Origin: Bacteroides fragilis
GTDB taxonomy: Bacteria > Bacteroidota > Bacteroidia > Bacteroidales > Bacteroidaceae
Reading direction: 5' to 3'
Assembly (NCBI RefSeq): GCF_019583405.1
Contig: NZ_SZUU01000003.1
Location: 606,941-670,940 of the forward strand
Length of the DNA stretch: 64,000 nucleotides
Both the position numbers and the translations under genes were made by a program. Under the pieces are notes generated by a model. The model was not told the origin of the DNA and searched no databases. It saw only the letters and a list, made by a program, of their open reading frames with translations. Positions within the stretch are counted from its first letter, which is position 1; each line of letters begins with the position of its first letter. This document shows, piece by piece, positions 27,756 through 36,959 of the stretch.

Positions 27756-28595
27756 TCAATTCTTCCCTTCTACCGAATTTCGGTATTGTACGGGGCTTTC
27801 TCCCGTCATATTTTTAAAGAAACGGCTGAAGGAAGACTGGTCTTCGAATCCCAGTATGTCGGCAATCTCCTTCGAACTTTTATTACTATATAAAAGGAGT
27901 CGCTTGGCTTCCGCTTCCACCCGTTCGTGGATGACTCGCAGAGGTGATGGCAATTTACAGGAAGAAAAGATGTTCGAAAGGGTTTTGGGCGATTTGTGTA
28001 ACAAGTCGGCATAGTCCTGTACCTGCTTCTTAGTTCGGAAGTGTTCGTCCACCAAGTTATAATACTGGCGGATGATTTCGAAGCTGTATTCTTTTTCTTG
28101 GGTAATGTTCAGCCGTTGGCGGGCAATACGCGTGCTTTGGATGATGAAACGTTTGAGCAGGATGCGGAGCATTTCTTCCTGAAGGTTGTCCGAAACGGTG
28201 AACTCACGATCCAGCAATCCCACAACGTCTTCCATCGACCTCCGTTCCGATTCGTTGAGCATGAAACGAACGACATGCGAAGAACCGTTGAACAGGAATC
28301 CGCTGCATGACACTTCGTGGTCATTGCCGTAAATGCAATAGAAGTTACTGTTAAACAGAACCGTCAGGTACTCTCCGTCGATCGAAAGAAATTCCAGGTG
28401 CTGGAGGTTGGAAAGGGAGATGACCTCGTTCTCGGCCAGTATCACTTCCTGATGGTCTATCTCGAGGGTGATGCTTCCTGTGCGTACCCAGATGAATTTA
28501 TATAAACTCTTTTCTTTCTGCAAGTTCTTTTCGGTGTGATAGCTGGTAGTCAGTGCCAGCATACCTTTCAGTTTGGTCTGGTAAGTTCTTATCAT
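27756..28595 (-). CDS. AraC-family regulator, candidate RclR equivalent
   Basis: The product (279 aa from the ATG at 28595) has an N-terminal cupin-like sensor part and a C-terminal AraC/XylS double helix-turn-helix (about residues 180-275, ending with SSKEIADILGFEDQSSFSRFFKNMTGESPVQYR). Its start is two bases after the cdd stop codon, so the two genes are translationally close. It lies 87 bp before rclC and probably controls the rclC-rclA pair. In E. coli the equivalent RclR senses hypochlorous acid through cysteines. Cysteines are present here in the sensor part (for example HEVSCSGF), but whether they act the same way is unknown. Confidence 0.8.
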   Translation of the reverse strand: MIRTYQTKLKGMLALTTSYHTEKNLQKEKSLYKFIWVRTGSITLEIDHQEVILAENEVISLSNLQHLEFLSIDGEYLTVLFNSNFYCIYGNDHEVSCSGFLFNGSSHVVRFMLNESERRSMEDVVGLLDREFTVSDNLQEEMLRILLKRFIIQSTRIARQRLNITQEKEYSFEIIRQYYNLVDEHFRTKKQVQDYADLLHKSPKTLSNIFSSCKLPSPLRVIHERVEAEAKRLLLYSNKSSKEIADILGFEDQSSFSRFFKNMTGESPVQYRNSVEGKN

Positions 28596-28597
28596 AA

Positions 28598-29080
28598 TCA
28601 ATCCTCCATGGCTGATGCGTCAAATGACAGGGGTAATAAATGTCCGATGCTTTGTACTTCGTAGATACACTTCTTGCCATAAAGCAATATACGGATGGGC
28701 TGTTTATATCGTTTCTCCGTTTCCAGAATCACCTGGCGACAAGCACCGCAGGGCGGGATGGGAGTGTCGATAAAATCTTTCTCGGTACGTGCGGCGATGG
28801 CAAGTGTCACCACAGCCTGGCCGGGGTACTGTGAGTTGGCATAAAATAGCGTGGTGCGTTCGGCACAGAGTCCGGACGGATAGGCCGCATTCTCCTGATT
28901 GGTTCCTGTCACTACCACACCGTTGGCCAGCAGTGCTGCCGCTCCTACCGAGAAGTGCGAGTAAGGCGCATAGCTGCGCCGGGTTGCCTCGATGGCGTCA
29001 TCCAATAAGGCACGGTCTGTATCATTGAGTTCATCATATTCATATACTTTGATTACAGAGGTAATAGTCAGGTCTTTCAT
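28598..29080 (-). CDS. cdd: Cytidine deaminase
   Basis: The product (160 aa) deaminates cytidine and deoxycytidine to uridine in pyrimidine salvage. The zinc site is clear: CAERTT with the catalytic glutamate, and PPCGACRQ supplying two cysteines. Substrate-binding SHFSVGAA and ENAAYPSGLCAER blocks are also present. It is the first gene of a reverse-strand group with the AraC regulator immediately after it. Confidence 0.93.
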   Translation of the reverse strand: MKDLTITSVIKVYEYDELNDTDRALLDDAIEATRRSYAPYSHFSVGAAALLANGVVVTGTNQENAAYPSGLCAERTTLFYANSQYPGQAVVTLAIAARTEKDFIDTPIPPCGACRQVILETEKRYKQPIRILLYGKKCIYEVQSIGHLLPLSFDASAMED

Positions 29081-29197
29081 GTGCGTAGGTGGTTTATAGT
29101 TCTACAAATCATGTTACAAAGTTAGAAAAGAGATTGATAATCCCAATTATTTTTATGATTTTTGTGCCGCATAACCTAACATACACAAATTATATAG

Positions 29198-30097
29198 ATG
29201 AATAGCAAACTTCTCAGGCTGATTGCCGTAGTTACAGTTCTTGCTTTTTCTGTCGGTGCCCAGGCGCAGCGCAGGAATTCCCGTTACGTAGATTATATAA
29301 ATAAGTATAGTGCCCTGGCTGTAGAGCAAATGAAGGAGCATAAGATACCCGCCAGTATCACATTGGCGCAGGGGCTGCTTGAAAGTGGTGCCGGTATGAG
29401 TACGTTGGCGCGTAAAAGTAATAACCACTTCGGCATCAAATGTGGTAGTAGCTGGAATGGACGTACCGTACGCCATGACGACGATGCCCGTAACGAATGC
29501 TTCCGTGCTTATCGCAATCCCCGTGATTCGTACGAGGACCATTCGGCATTTCTGAAACGCGGCGCCCGCTATGCTTTCTTGTTTAAACTGAAGATAACGG
29601 ATTATAAAGGCTGGGCCCGTGGGTTGAAAAAGGCGGGATACGCCACCGATCCTTCGTATGCCAACCGTCTGATTACGATTATTGAAGACTACGACCTTTA
29701 TAAATATGACCGTAAGGGAGGATGGAGTTCGTCAAAGAGTGAACCGACGGTACTCAATCCGCATCAGGTCTACATAGCAAACGGTATCGCTTATATTGTA
29801 GCCCGTGACGGAGATACGTTTAAGTCGTTGGGTAAAGAGTTCGATATCCGTTGGAAGAAGTTGGTGAAGTATAACGACTTGCAACGTGACTATACCTTGA
29901 TGGATGGTGATATCATTTATCTGAAAGAGAAGAAAAAGAGAGCATCGAAACCTTATACGGTTTATATTGTCAGAGACGGAGATTCCATGCATACCATTTC
30001 TCAGAAATATGCCATCCGGTTGAAGAACCTGTATAAGATGAACCGTAAGGACGGGGATTATGTTCCCGAAGTGGGAGACAGGTTGAGGCTGAGGTAG
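29198..30097 (+). CDS. GH73 glucosaminidase with two LysM domains
   Basis: The product (299 aa) is a secreted peptidoglycan hydrolase. A signal peptide ends near GAQAQ. The GH73 (mannosyl-glycoprotein endo-beta-N-acetylglucosaminidase-like) domain spans about residues 30-165, with LAQGLLESGAGMSTLARKSN carrying the expected catalytic glutamate and a HFGIKCG block. Two LysM peptidoglycan-binding repeats follow (about 195-245, IVARDGDTFKSLGKEF; about 250-299, IVRDGDSMHTISQKYA). It likely trims the glycan strand during growth or cell separation. It is divergent from cdd and followed by a strong hairpin. Confidence 0.92.
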   Translation: MNSKLLRLIAVVTVLAFSVGAQAQRRNSRYVDYINKYSALAVEQMKEHKIPASITLAQGLLESGAGMSTLARKSNNHFGIKCGSSWNGRTVRHDDDARNECFRAYRNPRDSYEDHSAFLKRGARYAFLFKLKITDYKGWARGLKKAGYATDPSYANRLITIIEDYDLYKYDRKGGWSSSKSEPTVLNPHQVYIANGIAYIVARDGDTFKSLGKEFDIRWKKLVKYNDLQRDYTLMDGDIIYLKEKKKRASKPYTVYIVRDGDSMHTISQKYAIRLKNLYKMNRKDGDYVPEVGDRLRLR

Positions 30098-30130
30098 ACT
30101 TTGCCGCTGCGGTATATAAGAAATGTATTA

Positions 30131-30181
30131 ATAGCAAAAGGGTGTAGCCATGCATAAAGTATGGCTACACCCTTTTGCTAT
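30131..30181. terminator. Perfect 21-bp stem hairpin after the GH73 gene
   Basis: Bases 30131-30151 and 30161-30181 are perfect reverse complements (core AGCAAAAGGGTGTAGCC) around a nine-base loop GCATAAAGT. It probably ends GH73 transcription. Two further copies of GGCTACACCC follow at about 30185-30194 and 30207-30216, so the stem sequence is part of a local repeat. Confidence 0.75.
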
Positions 30182-30275
30182 TAGGGCTACACCCTTTCTG
30201 CCGGATGGCTACACCCAAACGTGTGTTTTTCACCGCAGAGAACACAGTTACGCTTTGTTACGAAACTGTACAGGG

Positions 30276-30291
30276 TGTTCATTATCGGACA
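30276..30291 (+). promoter_or_regulatory. Sigma-54 activator site (UAS) 1, adaptor gene
   Basis: TGTTCATTATCGGACA is one of four copies of a palindromic motif in this region. Here the dyad extends to ACAGGGTGT and ACACCCTGT (30270-30297) with one mismatch. Its centre is 54 bases upstream of the -24 GG of a sigma-54 promoter. It is inferred to bind the NtrC-type activator encoded at 52953. Confidence 0.75.
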
Positions 30292-30334
30292 CCCTGTTTC
30301 TCTTCTTCCTGCTGAAACACAGTACTTTCCTTTT

Positions 30335-30351
30335 TTGGCATAAGGTTTGAT
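30335..30351 (+). promoter_or_regulatory. Sigma-54 promoter 1, adaptor gene
   Basis: TTGGCATAAGGTTTGAT has the invariant GG of the -24 element, exact spacing of 11 bases to the -12 G, and TTTGA instead of the usual TTTGC at -12. Transcription would start near 30361, 35 bases before the adaptor start codon. Confidence 0.75.
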
Positions 30352-30395
30352 CATAGAAATACAAAGAATATTTGTAAATCTATAATTGACTATAT

Positions 30396-31643
30396 ATGGA
30401 CAGAGAAATTCCAAAAGAGGTGCGCAATAAAGAGCGTAATAAAAAGATTATTCGTTTTTCGGCTATCGGTATTATCGGGATAGTAGGCATTAGCTTACTG
30501 ATTTCGTTGTTGCGTACGGGAGTACAGAAGAAGGATCTCGTGTTGTCTACCGTTGACAAGGGGACGATCGAGGTCAGTGTCAGCGCTTCGGGCAAAGTGG
30601 TTCCGGCTTTTGAAGAGATCATCAATTCACCGATCAACACCCGCATCGTGGAAGTATATAGAAAGGGCGGTGACAGTGTAGATGTAGGCACTCCCATCCT
30701 GAAACTCGACTTACAAAGTACGGAAACCGACTATAAAAAGCTACTGGATGAAGAGCAAATGAAACGTTATAAGCTCGATCAGGCGCAGGTGAACAGCCAG
30801 ACCAAATTGAGCGATATGGCCATGCAGATCAAAGTGTCGGAAATGAAACTGGCGCGGATGAAGGTGGAGCTTCGCAACGAACAATACCTCGACAGTCTTG
30901 GAGCCGGTACGACTGATAAGGTACGCCAGGCCGAATTGAGCTACAATACGTCCCGCCTCGAATTGGAACAACTCAAACAACAATATGCCAACGAGAAACA
31001 GGTAGCAGCCGCCGACCTGAAAGTGCTTGAACTCGACCTCAACATGTTCCGTAAGGGACTTGCCGAAATGAAGCGCACCTTGGATGATGCGCAGATTCGT
31101 TCGCCGCGCAAAGCCATCCTTACTTATATCAACAACCAGATCGGTGCGCAGATTCCTCAGGGAGGGCAGGTGGCTATCATTTCGGATCTGAGCCATTTCA
31201 AAGTGGATGGCGAGATTGCCGATACTTATGGCGACCGTGTGGCAGCCGGTGGCAAAGCCATTGTAAAGATAGGCAGTGAGAAACTCGAAGGGACCGTAAG
31301 CAGTGTCACTCCGCTTTCAAAGAACGGGGTTATCTCTTTCTCCGTGCAACTGAAAGAAGATAACAACAAGCGGTTGCGCTCGGGACTCAAGACCGATGTA
31401 TATGTGATGAATGCTGTGAAAGAGGATGTACTGCGCATAGCTAATGCCTCTTATTATGTAGGTCGGGGCGAATATGATCTGTTTGTGATGACTTCGGATG
31501 ATGAAATCGTAAAACGGAAAGTTCAGTTGGGCGACTCCAACTTTGAATTTGTAGAAGTGGTGAGCGGATTGAATCCGGGTGACAAGGTAGTGGTCAGCGA
31601 CATGACCAACTACAAAAATAAGAACAAACTCAAAGTGAAATAA
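30396..31643 (+). CDS. Periplasmic adaptor (HlyD/MacA-like) of ABC efflux system
   Basis: The product (415 aa) is a membrane-fusion protein that links inner-membrane MacB-type permeases to an outer-membrane TolC protein. It has one N-terminal transmembrane helix (about residues 22-43), a lipoyl half-motif near GTIEVSVSASGKVVPAFEEII, and a long coiled-coil hairpin (about 110-230, rich in KYKLDQAQVN and LELEQLKQQYANEK patterns). Beta-barrel and membrane-proximal domains follow (SDLSHFKVDGEIADTYGDRV onward). It is the only adaptor gene in the 25-kb cluster and carries its own sigma-54 promoter and activator site. The first permease gene starts 119 bp later. Confidence 0.9.
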   Translation: MDREIPKEVRNKERNKKIIRFSAIGIIGIVGISLLISLLRTGVQKKDLVLSTVDKGTIEVSVSASGKVVPAFEEIINSPINTRIVEVYRKGGDSVDVGTPILKLDLQSTETDYKKLLDEEQMKRYKLDQAQVNSQTKLSDMAMQIKVSEMKLARMKVELRNEQYLDSLGAGTTDKVRQAELSYNTSRLELEQLKQQYANEKQVAAADLKVLELDLNMFRKGLAEMKRTLDDAQIRSPRKAILTYINNQIGAQIPQGGQVAIISDLSHFKVDGEIADTYGDRVAAGGKAIVKIGSEKLEGTVSSVTPLSKNGVISFSVQLKEDNNKRLRSGLKTDVYVMNAVKEDVLRIANASYYVGRGEYDLFVMTSDDEIVKRKVQLGDSNFEFVEVVSGLNPGDKVVVSDMTNYKNKNKLKVK

Positions 31644-31661
31644 TCTGCTGATTTTTTTTAA

Positions 31662-31730
31662 AAATCAAGGCACCTTAGGGTTGGAACTAAAGGTTTGTTG
31701 GTTTTAAACCAACGGAATTTTGGTTTAAAA
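31662..31730 (+). promoter_or_regulatory. AAGGYACCTT regulatory element before the first permease
   Basis: The segment holds AAATCAAGGCACCTTAGG (31662-31679), TTTTAAACCAA (31702-31712) and TTTTGGTTTAAAA (31718-31730). The same blocks recur in front of the sigma-54 activator gene (52868-52920). It is probably a shared regulator site or a transcript-folding element; no protein can be named. Confidence 0.5.
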
Positions 31731-31762
31731 AGTAGATTGTGTGCCTTTTAAGATGCGAAACT

Positions 31763-33028
31763 ATGATAACAATTTATCTCAAACAATCTTATAATTTGCT
31801 GAAAGAGAACCGTTTCGTGAATGGAATCTCTGTGGCGGGTACAGCTTTGTCAATGGCAGCCGTGATGCTTATTTACCTTGTCTATCAAGTAAATTATTCT
31901 GCGTATGCACCTGAGTCCAACCGATACCGCATTCTGTTTGTAAATAGTCTGCAAGCGTGCGGAAGTGATGGAAACCCTATTAATAACGGAGCTATGAGTC
32001 ATAAGGTGGTACGTGAATGTCTTTATCCTTTGCAGGCACCTGAGGCAGTGACTGCTTTTACTGACAAACAACTTCCGGTCAATATACGCGGACAGCAGTT
32101 TTATGATAAATATACGATTAAGTTTACCGATGACGGTTTCTGGAAGGTTTTCGATTTCACTTTTCTGTCTGGTGCCCCTTTTACACATGCCGATTGGGAA
32201 TCGGGTATGCGACAAGCGGTTATTTCTGATAAACTGGCACGTAAGTTATTTGGTACGGTTGAAGTTACAGGGCAGACTTTGCGTATGAATTATGCCGATT
32301 ATCAGATATGCGGTGTGGTGAAAGAGGTGAGTCAAGCTGCCGAAAACGCTTATGGAGATGTGTGGGTGCCCTATACGGTCAATTCCTCCTTATTAAAGGA
32401 AAATGTTAACTACTGCGAAGGAACTACAGGAGAATTTACCTCCTGCATCCTGGCACGTTCTTCATCCGACTTCGAACCTATCCGCAGAGAGATGTTGAAG
32501 TTGCAGGCCGCTTTCAATGCTTCGCTTACCAACACAAAACTTGACTATATGTATTCTCCCTATACCCAGTGGCAGGCTGTGCTGGGTACAAATGGCTTCA
32601 ATCGTGGTACAGTGGGTGAATGGTTTAGAACTACCGGTGCGACGATTCTTTTTCTTTTACTCCTGCCTGCCTTGAACATAATAGGTATAACCCTGACACA
32701 GTTTCGCAAACGTCGCAGTGAGATCGGGGTTCGTAAAGCATTTGGTGCATGTTCGTTTTCGTTGGTAGAGCAAGTGATGACCGAGAATCTGCTGATCTCC
32801 TGTATAGGCGGACTGATCGGACTGGTGTTGTCGTACACCCTGTTATCTCTTTGCAAGTCGTTTTTCTTTTCGGGAACTATCGCTCTGACACACGATATGC
32901 TGATACAGCCCTTTACTTTTGTTGCGGCTTTCTTTTTCACGCTGTTACTGAATTTGCTGAGTGCTGCGATCCCCGCCTGGCGAGCCTCACGAATGCCTAT
33001 TACAGAGGCGTTGCATGATATGGAATAA
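31763..33028 (+). CDS. ABC permease, type A, pair 1 (MacB/FtsX-like)
   Basis: The product (421 aa from the ATG at 31763; an upstream GTG is rejected because MITIYLKQSYNLL is the family start) is a MacB-type permease. One N-terminal helix is followed by a large periplasmic MacB_PCD domain (about residues 45-270) and three C-terminal FtsX helices. The cytoplasmic loop FRKRRSEIGVRKAFGA is the coupling-helix region contacting the ATPase. It ends in PITEALHDME. Together with the next gene it forms the first of five alternating A/B pairs. This pair has no ATPase gene next to it. Confidence 0.88.
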   Translation: MITIYLKQSYNLLKENRFVNGISVAGTALSMAAVMLIYLVYQVNYSAYAPESNRYRILFVNSLQACGSDGNPINNGAMSHKVVRECLYPLQAPEAVTAFTDKQLPVNIRGQQFYDKYTIKFTDDGFWKVFDFTFLSGAPFTHADWESGMRQAVISDKLARKLFGTVEVTGQTLRMNYADYQICGVVKEVSQAAENAYGDVWVPYTVNSSLLKENVNYCEGTTGEFTSCILARSSSDFEPIRREMLKLQAAFNASLTNTKLDYMYSPYTQWQAVLGTNGFNRGTVGEWFRTTGATILFLLLLPALNIIGITLTQFRKRRSEIGVRKAFGACSFSLVEQVMTENLLISCIGGLIGLVLSYTLLSLCKSFFFSGTIALTHDMLIQPFTFVAAFFFTLLLNLLSAAIPAWRASRMPITEALHDME

Positions 33029-33049
33029 TTTTAAAAACAAAGACCCGTT

Positions 33050-34318
33050 ATGATAAAGCAAATATTTAAGATAATATGGAACCAACGCCGCTCGAATGGT
33101 TGGATATGGATGGAACTTCTGGTCGTATTCGTTGCGCTGTGGTATCTGGTAGATATGTTTGTGGTACAGTTCTATTCCTATTCCCGTCCGTTGGGCTATG
33201 ATATCACGAATTGCTGGCGGCTTTCGTTTGATGTTTATCCCGAAGATGCCGCCGAGTATGTCAGCGACACTACTCAGGCTCCTACCGAAGGTGAAGCATT
33301 GGCCCGGATCCTTGAACGCCTGCGTCGTGCCCCGGAAGTGGATAATGCTTGTGTCGCTTTCTATTCCTCACCCTATTCCGGAGGTAATTCATGGACACAG
33401 ATCATGCCTTGTACGGTCGATAGCGGTAAGTTCAAAGAGCAATCCTATCATCAATATACCGTTTCTCCCGAATTTTATGATGTATTTCGTATCCGGAGCC
33501 GAGAGGGGCAGCTTCTGAGTGAATTATTGAACAAAGAACAGTTGGAATATTTTATTACTCCGGATCTGGAAAAAGATTTCTTCAGTGAAGAGTCGGCAGT
33601 AGGACAGAAAGTATGTTATCCCGGTAGTAGTATGCGGGAGATACGCATTGCAGCAGTGACTGTTCCGGTTCGCGTGACCGAGTTTGTAAAGCCGGAGCCT
33701 GAACTTTTCTTTACTATGAGACCGAAAGAGCTGGAACGTCAGGTGAATGCTTCCGGGGTAGCTAATATGGAGATAACCGTGCGGATGAAAGAAGATTTGA
33801 CTCCGGAACAGATGGGGACTTTCCTAAACCGGATGAAGAGCCAGTTGACGGAGAATAATCTCTACGTTGCCAGCATGAAGGATATGAAGCAACAACGCAG
33901 TGAACGATTGCGGTATGAATGGCGGAAGATCAGCATCAACCTTCTGCTGTCCGTTTTTATCTTGCTGAACGTGCTTTTCGGCATTATGGGAACTTTTTGG
34001 CTACGCATCGAACAACGGCGTAGTGAAACCGGGTTGCGGATGGCACTGGGCAGTACACGCAGGCGGGTAGGATGGTTCTTCACTGCCGAAGGGTGGTTAT
34101 TGCTGACTACCGTAACTCCGCTGGTGCTGATTGTCATATTCAATATGGTACACATGGAGATTCCCGATTTATACAATCTCTCTTTCTCCTGGTGGCGCTT
34201 TGCGGTTAGTTTTGGTGGGGTACTGTTGCTTATGGGACTGATTATCGCACTGGGCACCTGGTTGCCTGCTCGTCGGGCCATGAAGTTGCAGCCGGCCGAA
34301 GCGTTGCATTATGAATAA
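33050..34318 (+). CDS. ABC permease, type B, pair 1
   Basis: The product (422 aa) is the type B partner of the previous gene. Type B permeases begin with IWNQRRSNGWIWMELL, carry the sequence VDMFVVQFYSYSRPLGYDI after the first helix, and end in a PAEALHYE tail after three FtsX helices. The coupling loop is EQRRSETGLRMALGSTRR. The periplasmic domain spans about residues 45-285. It starts 21 bp after its A partner, and the two probably form a heterodimer. The substrate is unknown. Confidence 0.87.
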   Translation: MIKQIFKIIWNQRRSNGWIWMELLVVFVALWYLVDMFVVQFYSYSRPLGYDITNCWRLSFDVYPEDAAEYVSDTTQAPTEGEALARILERLRRAPEVDNACVAFYSSPYSGGNSWTQIMPCTVDSGKFKEQSYHQYTVSPEFYDVFRIRSREGQLLSELLNKEQLEYFITPDLEKDFFSEESAVGQKVCYPGSSMREIRIAAVTVPVRVTEFVKPEPELFFTMRPKELERQVNASGVANMEITVRMKEDLTPEQMGTFLNRMKSQLTENNLYVASMKDMKQQRSERLRYEWRKISINLLLSVFILLNVLFGIMGTFWLRIEQRRSETGLRMALGSTRRRVGWFFTAEGWLLLTTVTPLVLIVIFNMVHMEIPDLYNLSFSWWRFAVSFGGVLLLMGLIIALGTWLPARRAMKLQPAEALHYE

Positions 34319-34336
34319 CTATCAAAACAACATATT

Positions 34337-35644
34337 ATGATAAAACTTTATTTAAAACAATCGTGGATGCTCATCCGGCAGAACAAATTGTTCAGTAGCC
34401 TCTATGTATTGGGTACGGGGCTTGCCATTGCCATGACAATGATTATCGCCATCGTGTATTATATTAAAATAGCTCCTATCTATCCGGAAGTGAACCGTTC
34501 GCTGACAATGCGGATGAAAGGGGTAAGCGCCATGCATGTCAAAGGAGGGGGAAATACATATTTATGTTCTTATGAAATGCTGAAAGACTGGTTCTATCCA
34601 ATGAAATCGGCAGAGCTGGTTACCGCTGTAAACGAACACTATCTGGCCCGGCAGGGGTCCTATATACAACCGGCTGGGGGAGGCGAGCAAATACCGGCTC
34701 TGGTAAAGTATACCGATCCTAATTTTTTTCGGTTGTTCGAGTTTGAATTTCTGGGTGGGAAGCCTTTTTCGGAGGCCGATTTAGCCAGTGGGATTCGTAA
34801 TGTAGTACTTTCCGACCGGATGGCCCGCCGCATTTTCGGCAGGACCGATGTGGTAGGGCGGACGTTTAAGCAAGACTTTAAGGAATCCAAAGTTGTCGGT
34901 GTGGTACGTGAGGGCAGTTATCTGTTGCCGGCATCTTACGGACAAATCTATATGCCGTATTCTTGCTTGCCGGGATATGACAGTAACAATGAGGGCAGTC
35001 ATAAAGTCGGTACTTATGTCGTTTACTTCAAGGTTCACCAGAAAGAAGATATGCCGAAACTTTATGCGGAGGTTAATGAAATGGTGCATAAATACAATAC
35101 TTCCCAAAAAGAGTATACGGTAGATATCTTTCATCAACCGGATCCGTATTGGCAGACATGGTTCAGAGAGGGCAATACGAACGAGATTGACTGGGCATCG
35201 GTCATTAAACTGTATGGAGGGGCGCTTTTGGCATTGTTATTAGTGCCTGCCATTAACCTGAGCGGCATGATATCCAGCCGTATGGACGATCGCCTGGCGG
35301 AAATGGGGATACGAAAAGCGTTCGGAGCCAACCGGAAACAATTGTTGAACCAGGTGTTATGGGAGAATCTGCTTCTTACTTGCATCGGCGGGCTGATGGG
35401 ACTTATTGTTTCATGGGGGCTGCTTGTGTTAGGGCGTAATTGGGTATTTAGCCTGTTCGACAAAAATCCGACAGTCATATCCGACGGAGTCGATGTGGCT
35501 ATCAATCCGCAAATGCTGTTCAGTCCTTTGATGTTTTGCGTAACGTTTGCTTTTTGTTTGATACTGAACCTGCTTTCCGCATGGTGGCCCACATGGCGTT
35601 CGTTGCACAAAGATATTATTGATTCACTAAACGAAAAGAAATAA
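34337..35644 (+). CDS. ABC permease, type A, pair 2
   Basis: The product (435 aa) has the type A layout: helix 1 (SSLYVLGTGLAIAMTMIIAIVYYI), a periplasmic MacB_PCD domain, and three C-terminal helices. The coupling loop is DDRLAEMGIRKAFGANRKQL and the tail is DIIDSLNEKK. It resembles the pair 3 A protein closely (LGTG.AIAMTM and the SLNEK tail), so pairs 2 and 3 look like a recent duplication. It starts 18 bp after the previous gene. Confidence 0.88.
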   Translation: MIKLYLKQSWMLIRQNKLFSSLYVLGTGLAIAMTMIIAIVYYIKIAPIYPEVNRSLTMRMKGVSAMHVKGGGNTYLCSYEMLKDWFYPMKSAELVTAVNEHYLARQGSYIQPAGGGEQIPALVKYTDPNFFRLFEFEFLGGKPFSEADLASGIRNVVLSDRMARRIFGRTDVVGRTFKQDFKESKVVGVVREGSYLLPASYGQIYMPYSCLPGYDSNNEGSHKVGTYVVYFKVHQKEDMPKLYAEVNEMVHKYNTSQKEYTVDIFHQPDPYWQTWFREGNTNEIDWASVIKLYGGALLALLLVPAINLSGMISSRMDDRLAEMGIRKAFGANRKQLLNQVLWENLLLTCIGGLMGLIVSWGLLVLGRNWVFSLFDKNPTVISDGVDVAINPQMLFSPLMFCVTFAFCLILNLLSAWWPTWRSLHKDIIDSLNEKK

Positions 35645-35647
35645 AAC

Positions 35648-36934
35648 ATGATACGACTAATAATGAAAAACCTCTGGGCCCGCCGCCGGAAAAACGGATG
35701 GTTGCTGGCCGAATTAATATTGGTATCGATTGTCACATGGGTGATTGTTGATCCGTTGGTGGTGCTGACACATGACCGGAATTTGCCGGCGGGCTATCGT
35801 CCCGATCACCTCTTCCTGCTTCAGTTGGCTTCGTATCCTGCCGAGTCGGAGCAATTCCGTGCCGAAGAGAATGATACATTGGCGCGTAAAGCTAATTTTG
35901 AACGGTTGCTCAACAAACTCAAACACTACGAAGGAGTACAGTATATTACTTTCGTTTTAAACGGGCAGTATCCTTCGTCAGCTTCCATGAGTACCGGCAA
36001 CACGATGTTCGATACCATTCCGGTCCGCACTCTCCGTCTTGGCTTTATACCCCATACCGATTATTTCCGGACCATGGGGATGGAGGGAGCCGAGGGGATG
36101 ACGGCCGGACAATTGGATAACCGTGACTTCCTGTGGACAGAATCGGTACTGACGGCGGATATCTCGCAACGGCTGAAAGACGGGAAACCGCTTTACGGAC
36201 GCCGCCTTGGAAACGGGGACGAGGAAGACTATCGGGTGGGGGGAGTGATAGCTCCTGTACGCTACCGGAGTTATATGCAGCCCATGCCCATAGAGTTATA
36301 CGTGTATGAAGAGTTTCCTGATTATTTGTATTATTATATTCCGCTGATAGCTTTTCGCATAGACGATCATTTGTCGGAGAAGGTTTTCTTGCATCACTTC
36401 CGTGAGTGGATGAATAAGGAGCTGGCAGTCGGTAACTATTATGCGAAGTCAGTGCAGTCGTTTAGTGACATTCAGGAGCAGCATGAATTTTCCGAAGGAA
36501 TCACCAATCAGTATCGCCTGAATCTGGCTTTGGGTATCTTCTTTTTAGTGAACCTTTGCCTGGGAGTGGCAGGAACTTTCTGGATGCAGACCCGTTCACG
36601 TCGTGAAGAGGTAGGCATTATGCTTTCTTTCGGCGGTAATCCTTCACACATCACCCGCCTGCTGTTATATGAGGGTTGGATACTGACCACATTGGGTACG
36701 TTGACCGGCTGCTTGCTCTATTTGCAATACGCATTGCGGGACGGGCTCTATACTACCTGTACCAGTTCGGAAGAGGCAATGCCTGTTTATTGGATCAACC
36801 ATTTCGGTCTGCATTTTACAGCGGTTTCTTTGATCGTATATCTTTTGTTGCTGATTGTTGTTTCTATCGGAATCTGGATGCCGGCACACAAACTTAGCCG
36901 TATCAATCCGGTAGATGCGCTGCGTGACGAATAA
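35648..36934 (+). CDS. ABC permease, type B, pair 2
   Basis: The product (428 aa) is a type B MacB-like permease. It begins with NLWARRRKNGWLLAELIL, contains VDPLVVLTHDRNLPAGY after helix 1, and ends in INPVDALRDE. Three C-terminal helices flank the coupling loop SRREEVGIMLSFGGNPS. It starts three bases after the stop of its A partner, so the two are translationally coupled, as expected for subunits of one heterodimer. Confidence 0.87.
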   Translation: MIRLIMKNLWARRRKNGWLLAELILVSIVTWVIVDPLVVLTHDRNLPAGYRPDHLFLLQLASYPAESEQFRAEENDTLARKANFERLLNKLKHYEGVQYITFVLNGQYPSSASMSTGNTMFDTIPVRTLRLGFIPHTDYFRTMGMEGAEGMTAGQLDNRDFLWTESVLTADISQRLKDGKPLYGRRLGNGDEEDYRVGGVIAPVRYRSYMQPMPIELYVYEEFPDYLYYYIPLIAFRIDDHLSEKVFLHHFREWMNKELAVGNYYAKSVQSFSDIQEQHEFSEGITNQYRLNLALGIFFLVNLCLGVAGTFWMQTRSRREEVGIMLSFGGNPSHITRLLLYEGWILTTLGTLTGCLLYLQYALRDGLYTTCTSSEEAMPVYWINHFGLHFTAVSLIVYLLLLIVVSIGIWMPAHKLSRINPVDALRDE

Positions 36935-36959
36935 TCACTCGTTAAACTAATAAGATAGT

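Noticed and set aside
27840..27860. GTCTTCGAATCCCAG resembling a tRNA T-loop
   Set aside because: It lies inside the AraC coding sequence and no cloverleaf can be drawn around it.
30131..30216. Possible CRISPR-like repeat from GGCTACACCC copies
   Set aside because: Only four 10-base copies in mixed orientation, irregular spacing and no cas genes.
31681..31697. TTGGAACTAAAGGTTTG as another sigma-54 promoter before the first permease
   Set aside because: The spacing between GG and the -12 G is 13 bases instead of 11, which sigma-54 does not tolerate.
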